Origin: Membranipora membranacea
Taxonomy: Eukaryota > Bryozoa > Gymnolaemata > Cheilostomatida > Membraniporidae
Direction of reading: 5' to 3'
Assembly: GCA_914767715.1 (NCBI GenBank)
Contig: OU612074.1
Coordinates: 19,206,062 to 19,270,061 of the forward strand
Length of the DNA: 64,000 bases
Shown piece after piece: positions 48,252 to 61,068 of this stretch. Position 1 is the stretch's first letter. Each line of letters opens with the position of its first letter. Below the pieces are notes generated by a model that saw only the letters and a program-made list of their open reading frames with translations, ran no database searches and was not told the origin of the DNA. The translations under genes were made by a program, and so were the position numbers.

Positions 48252-49366
48252 CTGTGGAATCAGGCTCCAGTCTAATTCTTGTACCTGGAAGTAGTGAGAA
48301 ATACTGACTGATTAAAACGGGCATACCAAGAATAGCCAAAAAATAACTTTATCACATGTTATGACATTGTTCTAAAAGTTCTAGAATAGTGATTCTCTTT
48401 CTGGTTATAACTGGTTATGATAACAAAAGCCAACTGATCGACAAATTTAGATATGACTATTTGCCTTTCTATTCAGCGAATACAGCAGTAAGCCAAATAT
48501 AACCTATCTGTTTTGGTTGTCAACGTAATCATAACCAGTCTATGAAAAGATAATGTGATAGGAGATAACACATAGCTTCACATCTCCCATATCATCAATG
48601 AAAATATCAGGCATCAGGTCAGCGGCCGACACATAACTCCGCACCATTACCTCATGTATCATGGTAATAATGGAATATAAATATATATACATGTATATAT
48701 AAACTAAGGAGCGCATAACCATCGAATAAACTGTGACAGATTTAGGACAATAATCGAGACAAATGAAGATTTGGCATGTTATTCTTGCAGTATAGGGAGC
48801 TATGGGTGAGTTAATGTTGGCTAGCACTAAGTTTAGGCTAGCTGTGGTGTGGATTCGTATAATGTAAGGAGGTTATGTAAATGTTTGCTCGCATCAAATT
48901 TAGCTATTTTCAAGTATGTGCAAAATGGGAAATTTGACTTCCAATAACACTTTTCTACTCTAGGATATATGGGGTCGATACCTCCACACCTAATTTTGCA
49001 ATATCCCTACACAACAAGGACAACAATGGAAGAAACTTGTTCTACTGAAACACGGCCGTTAGTCTGTTAGTCTGTGTGAGCCCAATCCTTTCAAGGAGGG
49101 TCAAAATGTTTCACCCAACATGAGAACTATTCGGCACATCTGCTTCATTCATAAAGTAAGCGAGTTCGAGCGACATGTCAAATTTTAAACTTCTTGAAAG
49201 GAAAAAATCTGACTGATAAGAAGATGTTGCCAAACTGGAATAAGGGCTTCAAATTTCCAAATGTCCCGTCCCGGCGGCGGGCAGTGTAAGGTTTGATAAG
49301 TTCAACACACATAAGCTGTAGTGAAAGAATGGCAGTGGTTATAGGGTGGGCGGCATCAAATGTACA
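48252..49366 (-). repeat. Deaminase 5' region, copy B of a repeated module
   Basis: Contains the 5' UTR part of the first coding exon (48284-48248), its acceptor CTCACTACTTCCAG, and about 1 kb upstream. It is repeated inverted at 41736-42379 and partly in direct orientation at 49538-49760. Copy B has an extra segment between about 48600 and 49178. Confidence 0.8.
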
Positions 49367-49537
49367 AAAATACACATCCTTAATAGTATAATATCGATGT
49401 CAGTGAGAACTATGACACCATGTGTCTATTCGATATTACCTTTTCTATTGTGTAGCTGTTATGTTTTATCTGTTATGTCGGTGTTTACTGATCTGTGATC
49501 GCCCGAGTCAAGGACGAGACAAAATATGATTGATCAA

Positions 49538-49760
49538 ACACAGGCTTCAGTCCGATTCTTGTACCTGGAAGTAGTGAAAGGCAATATCTGATTAAAACGA
49601 GCACACAAGGAATAGCCTAAAATTACTTTTTGAGCAGACTTTTTTCTTTCAATACTGGCATGCTGACCAGTTTCCTGTTTGAAGGAACGATGTGAATAAC
49701 ATAAAAACCTATCATTGGCTTTTAACAATAGTTCTAGAAAACTACCTAAACCCGGAACCC
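49538..49760 (-). repeat. Partial third copy (C) of the deaminase 5' module
   Basis: Shares CGATTCTTGTACCTGGAAGT and the following bases, including the acceptor, plus ATCTGATTAAAACG and AATAGCC motifs with copy B. It could act as an alternative 5' UTR exon. Confidence 0.7.
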
Positions 49761-49976
49761 GATGGTATCTAGTGATACGGTCTCATTTGAAAAACGACTA
49801 AACAAAAGCCCTATATATATATGATTCTCATAAATAATGGCTGTTAGTAAGACGGAGAAAACTATAGGAAACTGGAAATTCAAGTTTCCTAAAGGAAGAT
49901 GAGTCAAACGAATATTGCTAATCAGTGGTGCAATGTGAGACTGACATAAAGAACATTCTGGACTTCAGGAAGAAAT

Positions 49977-49992
49977 CACCCCCCCCCCCCCT
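49977..49992. repeat. Poly-C tract
   Basis: A run of about 13 C residues. Similar runs occur at 29510 and 18739, with G runs at 24302 and 39570. Confidence 0.85.
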
Positions 49993-50229
49993 TCATATTA
50001 ACCAGCAAGAACAAAAGAGAGGAGTAAAATTCGTCACTAGAAAAATGACGATAACACACAACGAGAGAACAAACACACACCCAGACACACACAACCACAG
50101 AACACTTTTAATACAATTATACGAATTGTATTACAAACTAGCTTTGAATTATTTATCATAAGCTAAATTATTTCAGTACACCTTATACTTTGAATCATAT
50201 TTTTTTACTCACATCTTCTAAGGATTTAT

Positions 50230-50400
50230 ATTGGATATTAACTACTATTGGATATTATATTACTTATATTAACTACTATTGGATATTATATTACTTATAT
50301 TAACTACTATTGGATATTAAATTACTTATATTAACTGCTATTGGATATTAGAACTACTATTGGATATTATCCTTCTTATATTAACTACTATTGGATATTT
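50230..50400. repeat. 31-bp minisatellite, core ACTACTATTGGATATTA
   Basis: About five to six units of 31 bp, some shortened, with alternating ATTAACTACTATTGGATATT and TATTACTTAT parts. It lies in the presumed 5' intron of the deaminase gene. Confidence 0.85.
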
Positions 50401-51016
50401 TGTTTTGCACACGAGCATATGTACCATAGACAAGAAATTACTAAGGAAAGTTTTTAATGTTGCCATGAATTTGAGGCTTGACGTAGGCGACCTCGATATT
50501 ATTGTGCTGTTTTGCTGATGAGCATCACATCATACACAATTTTCTAGAGCGATGCCTTCAAATGCAAGTTCCATACATTAGTAGCAAGCTCCTTTATTGA
50601 CAAAGTATATGCGTCCTTTTCTCGCAACATTTCATGTTTGTGATAGCAAGTAAATCAAGAAAAACCTAGAGCATTTCTTGTAAACATAAAATCGTAAACA
50701 ATTTTAGACTTGATCCAATTGAACCAATTCATATGGACTAACCAAGGCCGCCGCCACAGGTGAAAATGTATCTCCATGATGTTAAAATATGATATTTGTA
50801 GAAATATTGATTTAAAGGCTGACGAATTGAGGCGCCATGGTAGAAAGGCATAATTAATGTAATGTGATGCTATTGAAATCATTGCCTGAATTTATTGAAT
50901 TAACAACTTTTCTGTACAACGTTTTGTCTATGGAACTCAAGGGATATTGCTTCAAAACAATACAATCCTAATCAAAGAGCTGAGTGAATACCATTTGAAT
51001 ACATCCTTTTACTAAC

Positions 51017-51125
51017 CTTGATTGTTTGATCAAAATATGCTGCTTGTTTGTTGCTCCAGTTCTTTGTCACAAGTTGTGATGGCGGTAGGGAAGCTTCTGA
51101 ATTTATACCAACTGTGACGTCAACT
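51017..51125 (-). promoter_or_regulatory. Candidate promoter and noncoding first exon of the deaminase gene
   Basis: Reading on the - strand: a perfect cyclic-AMP response element TGACGTCA at 51122-51115, then GGTATAAATTC (TATA box, 51109-51099), then about 60-80 bases without ATG ending in the donor AATCAAG|GTTAGT at 51017. Splicing this to the acceptor at 48285 would give the full 5' UTR. The spacing is right for a CRE/TATA core promoter, but the link to the deaminase is inferred. Confidence 0.5.
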
Positions 51126-52414
51126 TGGGTTACGGGATCATTCGAGATAGTTCGTATTGCATAGATGCTTTCATTGGTTGAATCTAGGTCACATGATATT
51201 TATTTAAATTACTAATTTTACAGCAATTATGGGTTTATCCAAGTAAGCGATTACATCTGAGCGCAACACGGTTGTGTATTTTTTGAAATCATTCATCTTG
51301 AGTGACCTACACCTTCCCACAAAATTAGATTCGCACATGTTAAGAGAGTCAATACGGATTTTTTGATACCCTATCAACCGTATTATGCTTCCTCTCCCAA
51401 CGTTACATCATTAGAGCTCACAGTTTATTGATTAATCATAGATGAATATGCAATTTTGAGTAGCCTTCAACTAAAACTCCTATGAGTAAGCATATAACTA
51501 AGTTTGAGCTGGGCTTTGCCAGTCAACTGAGATCTTTCTATGGGTAGTCCAGTTAGTGTACTATTTGTATCACAGTCTCCACCCGACTACTTTTACGGCT
51601 ATCAATCCTAATAGAAGACCTCTGTATTTGCCTTTGCATACGGACCAGGTTCACATACTTCTACACATTGTTGTAAAACTGTCTTATTAAAAAAAAAATT
51701 CACACTGGCTCCAAAACAATGCCGGTCTCTTCAAGATAGCCAGAATCGAAGACGAATTCGGCACAAATGAAACAGAATCCTTGGCCATTTAGTTCTAGAG
51801 AGATTGATACGCCCAAACTGCGGACCGGGTTTCTTTACTCATTCCTGTTTTGTCAGTCATATTCGATTTTGTATTAAGATGATAACAGAAAGAACAAAGA
51901 AAGTGGCAAAAACAGACATCCATAGTCCACTCCTTACATTACAATATTGTTACCACCAACTGGCACATGAAATACAAAAACAGAGTAGGGCAAAAAAACG
52001 TCACTTCAGATAAATCTCACAGGTCACATCACAGTTGAGTATTTACGTAAACAGGGATTGATCAAGTTAGGCAATAACAAAATTTGAATTCCTATCTATC
52101 CACAGAGGCCATGAAGCTGTAATCGCATAGTCATATGACAGGATATAAACACAGGCAGGTCAATTATAAAGATAACGCAGTCAGTCGATGAATGTACCGA
52201 TGAATGTACCGCATGAACAGTCGCAGATTTTCCCCGAAATTACATCATGATAAATTTAGCTAAGTATACTCATTTACTATTTATAGGACAATCAGTCGAG
52301 GAAAGTTTCTATACATTTTGAAACATGACTGATTTTCTTGCTGAGTCGACAAAATGGCCGGAATACTTGGGTTTCTCTAACTCATTACGATCAATTCACT
52401 CTGTGGAACACACA

Positions 52415-52468
52415 AATCATTTTAAACAATTTTATTAAGCGTTTCATAAATAAAATTTATTATTATTA
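52415..52468 (+). mobile_element. Second copy of the LINE 3' tail, very short
   Basis: AAATCATTTTAAACAATTTT, then TATTAAGCGTTTCATAAA and a short TTATTATTA tail, matches the end of the LINE fragment at about 4407-4465. Only the last 50 or so bases remain, as expected of 5'-truncated retrotransposition. Confidence 0.8.
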
Positions 52469-54383
52469 GTGTATTCAAATTAGAGAAATGTGAAGGTGTT
52501 CCTTACATTTTCACTTTCATCTCACAGCTGAAGTAATCTCCGACAATAAAACTACACAGTTATATTCGAGTATTTCTATGCACAGTCTTTGACTGGGATG
52601 AAACTTATATCAACTTGTAGCCCATCCTCTAAGGATTTCTGTGATGAAAAAGAGGGGTTTATCACTCTCTGTGCTCAGAAGCTAATATGAATAATGCATT
52701 TGAAACCCTCAAAATTATTCTAGGATTGCTAGCAAAACTTTACGATCTTAGCCTATTTCACAGTATGATGTTAAACCAATATTTGACCACAGCCAATCAA
52801 ATAATGCCTAGTATGTTAGTTAGTTAGTTCAATCAATTCCATAACAACAACGAGTTCACTTCTATCAATGAATCACCTCACAAGACCTTAGAAGACAAAA
52901 CTATATCAACTTCAAGCCAGTACACAGCTGAGAAATACAAAAATCAAGCTGGCTGCCATACGCAGCCTCAACGCTTCGGCTAAATAATGCCAGATGAGAG
53001 AATTACATCGGAAGTATTACTTTACCTTCAATATGTGGATTTTTTGAGAACTATACAGCAACATGTAGCTTCTGATAGTAGCCTATTTTACCACAGAACA
53101 GCAATAGCCACTTGGAAATAAAGCTTTGAGACTGTGCATTACAGTGCCTGTGATTGAGAGATATGATGGACATATGAAATTGAGAGCCGTCAATAAAACA
53201 CGACGAAAAAAACATATCGCTCAGCTCTTGCCTCAAACTTAAACCTTAGAATATATGAGTTACATCTCGTAAGCACAGAAAGTGTACACATTTTTGTTGC
53301 TGATTTGCTAACGTCCGGCTGCAACTTAAATTTCTGATTTCTGATATTTTGTTTGGTTTACCAGCAGGAAATTTTCCCAAGTTAAATAGCTTCATCATTT
53401 ATAATATTGTTTATATTATTGTTTGAAGCAGTCACATACTGCAACCTAATTTGAAAATTTCACTGGCTCGTACTTTTTCAGCTAAGGCCTCAACCTTTTG
53501 TACATAATTGTATATTGAGTTTCAGTATGATATCCTATTGCTCCTAGTGATATCCTATTACTGCTAGTTGTATTTATTCACTAGCAGGGACAACCTAATA
53601 ATAACTAATTTTGTGTGTCGTAATTGGTAAGTTTATTTATAATCAAATTGATTTAAAATCATCAGTTTTTGTTTCAAGTTTTAAAATAAATTGTGACCTC
53701 CCTCAAAACAAAAATTGACATCTCATAGAATGGGAAAACACCAAGCAATTTTTAGCCAAAATGCTCATGAAAAAATTGGTTGTTTTAAATATATCATTGG
53801 CATTTATATGCATTGTAGAACGGCTATCGAATGCTTGATGTTCAGTTTAGGGGGCCGAAAGATAAGAGCTTTAACTAACAAAATCCAGCCATAAGCTGCT
53901 TGAGAGGTGCAAATTATTATCCTCCTTTCAATAAGTAAAATTAATTTCTCTCAAAGCATTTATGGAAGGATAGTGGGGTTTTAGTATCAGATGGTCGAGT
54001 CTTTAGCATGTTGACATTTCATTCTGAAATATAAAGAAAACAGGTCGTATTTATGTATTGGCAAGCAAAGGCTTGGTTATCTAGCATTACACTGTAAGAC
54101 AACATGGCATGGGGCAGTGGCCTTTTCAGAATCTGCTAGTGGAATTAATTTCCTTTGTTATCTGAGGCAGTGTAGACTATCAGTGTATTGAATGGCCATT
54201 AATAGTCTGCAGTGCAAAATATAAACAAAGATTATGAATACTATAGATGGATAATGTGTATAAATGGATTAATACTAGGTATGGATAATATGAGTCATAG
54301 CAAAACCCATTTCAACAGGCAACACAGACCTTATTCATGTAATAATGTTTGGATTATGGTACGGACTAGGGATAAATACTAGA

Positions 54384-54484
54384 ACAAGTTTGATTCAAAT
54401 TGCCAGCAGTCTGGCCATCTTCAGTCTACTGGTGAGCTGGCAGCGGCTCAAACCCCGATTGCAGGCAAATTGGATCATGCTTGA
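54384..54484. repeat. Small palindromic MITE, GCAGGCAAATTGGATC family (copy 3)
   Basis: CAAGTTTGATTCAAATTGCC on the left and ATTGCAGGCAAATTGGATCA on the right form the terminal inverse. Confidence 0.65.
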
Positions 54485-56698
54485 TCTAGATAAATACTAG
54501 GTATAGATGATGTAAGTCATAGCAAAACCATTTTCAGCAGGCAACACAGACTTTACTCATGTAATAATGTTTTAATTCACAACAGAAAAATACAACAGGA
54601 GTGCATAATTTTTGGATTCTATAGCTCAATGATATTTATATATTTACTTACAATACCTTTCACTCTCACCAAATTCAAATCCTGAGACATCATGGAGCAG
54701 CTAATAGATTTGACATGCCGACCTGAAACATCATTTGGAGGAAAGCTGTTTCAGATTGACATATTTTGTGTACTACCTCGTTGCCATGCTGGAATAAAAA
54801 ACAACATATTTTTTACTGAGTGCATCGCAAACAAAGGGACTGTAGAACTGGTTGAAATTTATTGGTGAAACGCCGGTACTATCAGCCTCGCACCAACAAG
54901 CAACAATCAGTTAAACACAGACACAGGCCGAATCTTAAATGTACGATCTTAAGATAAGAACTGACAAGAATTTGGGGTAGTTAATAGTGGCAGCCACTCG
55001 GGCCCTACCAAACATACAGTTTAGGGTATTGTCTGTTCATTTGTCAAGCGCCCTTCATTGTTCACCCTGACATTAGAATTATGCCAGGATACAATATTTG
55101 AATAAATTGGGAATTTCCTTTTGGAGTTGGCTGGTAATAAACCTTTTTGATACTTAAAAAGATTGCTCTTCATGCGCTGGTAATTTTATTAAAGACTGAA
55201 AGAACGAGGCATCAATGATAACAGTTATAGATATTGCGACATTCTATACTACTTTCAGTTTAATTTGAGAATATGAAAATGTCACATACTTTACCTGACC
55301 CTCTCATTACTCACAAATAGACAATTAACTGCCCCAAAGTGAGGGTGATGTATGGTAGTTGTGGACACTGAAAGCTGAAAAGAGAACTGATTACTTATTG
55401 AGAACAGGATGCGAAAGAGGACAGGAAGGTGAAATTGTTAGATGTTAGTGTGGGTAACAGGGTTTCGCATCCTGTTTCTCTCCAACATACCTTGATTCGA
55501 TGCCACGCTTTCTGGTTCAGAGGTTGCGGCGAGAAGGTATTCTGTATAACTTCATTCTCCTTCTGGTTTTTCCTAAAGCTTCATATCTACAACTATTATT
55601 CATCTTAATATTAGGTATCATATTGGTGTCATGAAGGCTGCCGGCAGGATGTAGGACAGAGCATCAAGAATAATTTTTGAAGTAAGAATTTTGTGGGTGA
55701 CATAGCATAGTTAGTTGAATTTTCTGTTTAAGATCACTGATTTTAAAAATATCCCTGGCCTTGCTTCTAAACTAAGCTCACACTGAGTCAATAACATAAA
55801 TTCTGTGGAATATTTTGAGATGTGATGGGAAAATTTTTGTACTGTATGACAGGCTGGTGAATCATTTCACCAGCCCATACTGTTTGACGTATTGCTAAAC
55901 AATATGAGATGTGTTTATTGTCACATAGGTGTTGCCAGGCTTGTGGCTGATGATAAAACTTAATGAGACAATTTAGTTATCATTAGAGGTTTCACTGGCC
56001 ATACAACATCCCACAATGAATGAAATCAAGGGAGCCAAACCCTGTTCCGGCCTATATGTAAAATTGGCCAAAATTTGGAGGGAAATGTTTTCAGTGGTTA
56101 AAAATGGAGGGAAGGCTTCTCAGTGGTCGAAAAAGGAGGGAAAGTAGCCAAAATGTTATGATAAAAGGCCATCATACAGGAGTGTCTGTTCATTCCAGTG
56201 ATATAAGTCTATAGAAAGCAGATTGCAAATATGGCTTCACCAGTAATTTTTTGTGGGTACGCTGACATTCAGTTGTTTTTAAAGTATAAAGACGTCAACG
56301 TTGATGACTACAACCAACTTGTCCATGATGGGATGAAAATAGAGAAGGCGTATTGGCAGAAAAAGGCTAAACTTTACAGTGATTATCTTTCCCAAAGGTA
56401 AGTGACACAGTTAAAATAAAATAGCATACAATACAGTATTTTCTCACAAGCTTAGAAAATTGAGTGTATACATTCCAGGCAAAATGTTCCATTTTATAAA
56501 TTTGAGCCACCAAAATTCAGGAAGCAATGTGTACCAAAAAAATAATGACAAATCATCTGCCAAGCAAAATAATTATTGGAAGGCAAATACTCGATATTAA
56601 TTGATAAATCATCATGTTTGAAGAATAATACATTTACACCTTGTAATCCATAATAAACTGAGTGAGCTTGTGACTGGCATTAAATTATTTATTGCTGT

Positions 56699-57092
56699 CA
56701 ATTTATCCTAATTATCAGTTGACTCATAGAATCTGCCTGAATAAATAGTTTTAAAATTTAGGGTCTGAAGTTGGGTAATAATAGATTAGATTATTAAACT
56801 GCTACAATAATTTTTATGAGCACAGAAAATTCATAATTACCACTTGCTGAATCGCTAGCAGCCTGCAGGGTACGGGACAGGCGTAATGTATTTGGGTATA
56901 AGGCTATTATTCCACAGAAATTAATCGGCTCGTTATCATAATGACCAAGTATTTGCTTTTTACACCTACCTTCAACAAGAAAATACTCCGTATACTCCAA
57001 GCTATGAATCATAATTACCAATTCTTCTGCTGTGGCTAAAAAACAGAAGACGATAATATAGGAGTCTTGTGTAATGATACAACTTATTATTA
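56699..57092. repeat. Approximately 390-bp duplicated block, copy 1 (intron 1 of the transposase-like gene)
   Basis: Nearly identical to 61069-61453 in intron 9 of the same gene. It ends in ACTTATTATTAA, resembling the LINE (TTA)n tail. The - strand of both copies holds the same 75-residue open frame. Confidence 0.9.
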
Positions 57093-60000
57093 ATCATTTA
57101 CAGGAAACGATTCCGAGATGGCGAAAGAGGCATCAGACAGTACCGAGCCTACTTTTCAAAACAGAATTGGAGGGCTCTTGATGCATCCACAATGAAAGAG
57201 CATCGAGTAATGAACTGCCTTAAATGCTCACAAATACCTGATTTCCAACTCAAAAAAGCAAACCAAACATTCGTACAAGCATTGGAGAACAACAATGTTG
57301 TGGCTCAGCAACCGCAACCGCAAACTCCGAGAGCTTGTCAACGGCTCCAAAATGAGCAAACTCCACAGAGAAGACTCTCACTAGAAGATATACCAAGGGG
57401 ACTGGTGAGGACGCTGTACAAACAAATGAAGAAAGGAGACATTCCTAAAAGACTGCTACAGAAAATAATAAAAGATTCAATGACCGAGGAAAACATACCA
57501 AAGAAGTTAAAAAGAAAAATCATCGCCAAAGCTCAGGCCATGCAGCGTACTGCAGCAATTAAAAAAGAACTAACAACTATTTTTCTCTCAAATACTTCTT
57601 TTAAAAAACATGACCGGATGAGGGTGACGCAGTTCGGTTCGTACAAGAGGAACAAAGTGAAGACACATGTTGGGCCAATTGACTCATATTCCTTCAACCA
57701 GAAAATCGTCAGAGACACATTCCAGCAAGTCTCCAATGGAACGATGGATCTGGGAAGAAAAATGACAGGAAGGTGGGAACCACTAGCTTTCTCCGCTAGC
57801 CTAAGAAAGAGATTTGGACCTCAACCAAAGGCTCTGAACGGTGGACAGGTGGGTTTTTCTATTATCAAACTACTAATTTTCAACTCAATTGTATTGAGAG
57901 TGAAAAATGACATGAAAACATCACTGTTAATCTTAACACCCATATTAAAGACTATGAAGATAAGCAGCAAGCTCAAACAAGTAAAACAGCATTATTCCCA
58001 TCGTTTCGTTATTTAACGATCTTGATTATAGTATGCATATCTTTGGTCTGTTTGCAGGTTTTACAGGCCTATGCTGCTCAACTGGGTTATTCTTTCACCA
58101 TAAGGCATCATGAGAGGGTAACCTGGGATAAACATGACTGTGGTGGCGTGGTGTATCGATCTCACCACAGTTCGATACTAAAAAAAGAAAGGAATCGAAT
58201 GATTCAGGATGGGGAGATATATATTGGTCAGGCAATTTGTCCAATATTAGTCAGCAAGACAATTTTTGATTCACAGACAAACTGCATAACTAAAAAAACA
58301 ACTGAGGTTTCCGGGAGAAAGATCTCGCTCCTCAAGATCAGGAAAGATCACCTGAAATTTATGGAGAGGAAGGGATTGCTCCGGGAGACTCAGCCTGATT
58401 TGATGCCATTGGATGATCTGAAAACACATCTGACCAGGAACAAAGGTATAATTTTCAGCACTGGGCTTATATTAAGAACCTCTTTTCATCATGACCACAC
58501 CTTACACCTTTGACCTCCTTTTAGCAGCAGGGAAGCAGTGAAACGTATGCCTTGCCTTCAGCAAAATTTAACCATTAATTTCAAATTTGAAGAGTTTAAA
58601 ATTCTGCTATTGACAGTTCACATACCTTGATAACTAGCCCACTAATAAGATCTGCTGAATCAGTAAGTAGATTGGTCAGTGTGAATGCCATCAGTGTCAC
58701 CACCCTTCTGGGGAAAAGTCAAAACTCCACTCAAAGTTCTACTAGTGATGTTCTAGGTTCTGCATCAGCTGAAAGTAAAAAAAAGAAACAGTCCCTGTTG
58801 AAGCCAAAGCAATAACAGTATTTTTTAATTACAGTGCCATTTACTGATCAAGCTACAAGAGAACACCTATGCCAGAAGCTACTAGAGGTAGAGACCACTC
58901 GTCACCTGAATATCTGGCATGATCACAGTGAAATAGCAGGTAATGAACAATTTTCTTAAGATAAAATGTGAGTGACAGCACTGGCAGCAAATCCATAGTT
59001 GTTTTTATTTCAAAACTAAACTAGATTTTTGGTTCTATTTGGCTCTTCATTGAGCTGAAAGATAGAGAACGCTGATACAATCGGATTATGAAGCCATTGA
59101 ATAGTTTGGACGGGAGTGGAAAATTTATTGTAAGCACCAAGTTCTTGGCTCATTATTAATATTCTCCATGTTCCCTGTTTTGCTTCAATTCTAAGAATAA
59201 CTTTATCACCGATATTTTTTTATTTCCTTTTTGAAGGGCACTCACATTATGTCATTAATGTGGCATTTGTCTACGATGAAGCTGTCTACAAGACCGCCAA
59301 AGAAGTTGGGTAAGACAAATTCTGATCAGGATAAAATTAAATATTGTTCCTTTGAAATTTAGTTTCGCACAGATGACTGCTTAAAAATATTTACCTGCTT
59401 AGATGTTTTTATCAGGTTATCGATGCCACCTATTTACACAACTCACTTTTAGTTCTAGGTTCTGCCTTGAAAATATTTCACATGAGATCACAATGACCAA
59501 ACTGTTGCATAGAACAAATCATCAGTATACCATGAGTACTAATACCATAATCTTGTCAATATTTTCAAATGGGAAGCAACGCTATGTCAACACTGGTACT
59601 ATTTTTTTTCAGATTTGATGTCCAGACTGTGGTTGAGAGGCCATACCTCCACGTTTATCGGCCGATCAAAGTGTTCTACTGAGGACCAATTGGTATATAT
59701 ACCAGAGCGTATAATTGAACTCCAACAGTGTGGCACCCCCTTGTCTTTTCAAGGGCGAGAGTATAAAGATGTTATACGATTTAATACAGGTAGGAAAATC
59801 ACAGCAGAATACATTAATAGGTTTATTTTCACTTCCTAAATACAATGGCTTGGACCAAACTACATTGGATTTTAGACTAACCAGGATCTTCAATGGAGAC
59901 TTGTTTTTGAGGAGAGGGGGTGGATTGCAACAACTTTCCAATATATTTTCATTTTGAATAAAAATACACTTAGAATAATGTTAAGCTTCCATCAGAGTAA

Positions 60001-61068
60001 ATGATGTAACAGGGATAAAATGTCTATAAACCATGCAGCATGTGATCCTTGCTTTTGTAGGTGATCTGCCAGCTCGCGAGTTTGAGACTGGCAATGCGGG
60101 AGGTGGTGACTACCCCTGTCATTGTGGCAGACATTCAGACTGCTTCACGAAGCCTAGTCAGCTCTTTTTAGACCCACCATATAATTCCTTACAACAGCGA
60201 ATCTCCCTGATCAATAAAACGTCAAACCCACAAGAAGGAGTGTACCCAGATAAAATGAAAGAAAGTAGTGTCAAATCATGTAAGTTTGCTAAGTGTGGTG
60301 ACTGGTACCTCAATCCGGAAGCTTGTCAGTATTGGGCTGCCCAGCGCCTAGGCGAATTTTCTTTTCTATTTGATCGCAGGGTTTTAAAGCATAATTTTTT
60401 ATTTCCCTAAACATTTGTAGAAAGAAGCTGTACAGCAACAACTGGACAACATGGGAGTAGAAAGGAGAGGTGATGAATGTGTAGGGCCACTCAAAGACAT
60501 GCTAAAGACTACTCTGAAAGGTAACAACTCTTCAATTGTATCATATAAGGTCATTAAAACAGGTGGAAACCTCAGGTCACTGGCATCATTAATCAGCAAC
60601 ATCAGTATAGGAAAGTTATATCAAAGATGATGTAACAACTTTTCCTACTAATGAAGGTTTTATTCATCTGAGGCCTTGAATCAAATAATGTTATTTTGCC
60701 AGGTGTGCGAAGACTACCAGCCCTATGCTCACAGGGGCATTCACTAGAGGAGCTTGGACTGGAACTGTATGAAGTGGTGCACTGTGATCCGCTGCATGAC
60801 TTCAAAAACATTATTCAAAACATATTTGAGGAGCTACCACATCAAATCCAGAATTTGGAGCTGAAGTCAAAAGTTTCAGAGTTTTCAAGTCATGTATCGG
60901 CGGACGGCGCAATATCAGAGGAACAGATGCTAGGCAGTATCTGGTGAATCTCGCTCTGCTTTTGGAGAATATGATTTATCAGAGAGATAGGTAAGGAAAG
61001 GATGATGAGTCATTGGCTAATTGCTCGCCATAAGCCAGGCTCATACCTGATATGATGATCACAATCAG

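Larger units (their letters stand above)
51126..56230. other. Intergenic region, mostly anonymous
   Basis: No coding exon is recognised. It holds a LINE tail (52415-52468), a palindromic MITE (54384-54484), a small perfect hairpin GGCTGGTGAA/TTCACCAGCC near 55851-55873, and GGAGGGAA-type short repeats at 56075-56150. Confidence 0.5.

Noticed and set aside
55848-55876. Terminator-like hairpin GGCTGGTGAA/TTCACCAGCC
   Set aside because: Intrinsic terminators do not apply to a nuclear animal locus; it is probably a chance or repeat-derived palindrome.
56794-57021. Antisense open frame of 75 residues, repeated at 61153-61491
   Set aside because: It lies in a duplicated intronic block, has no start context, and all six differences I count between the copies change the amino acid, so there is no sign of selection.
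59666-59941. Antisense frame opposite exon 6 of the transposase-like gene
   Set aside because: Shadow of the coding exon on the other strand.
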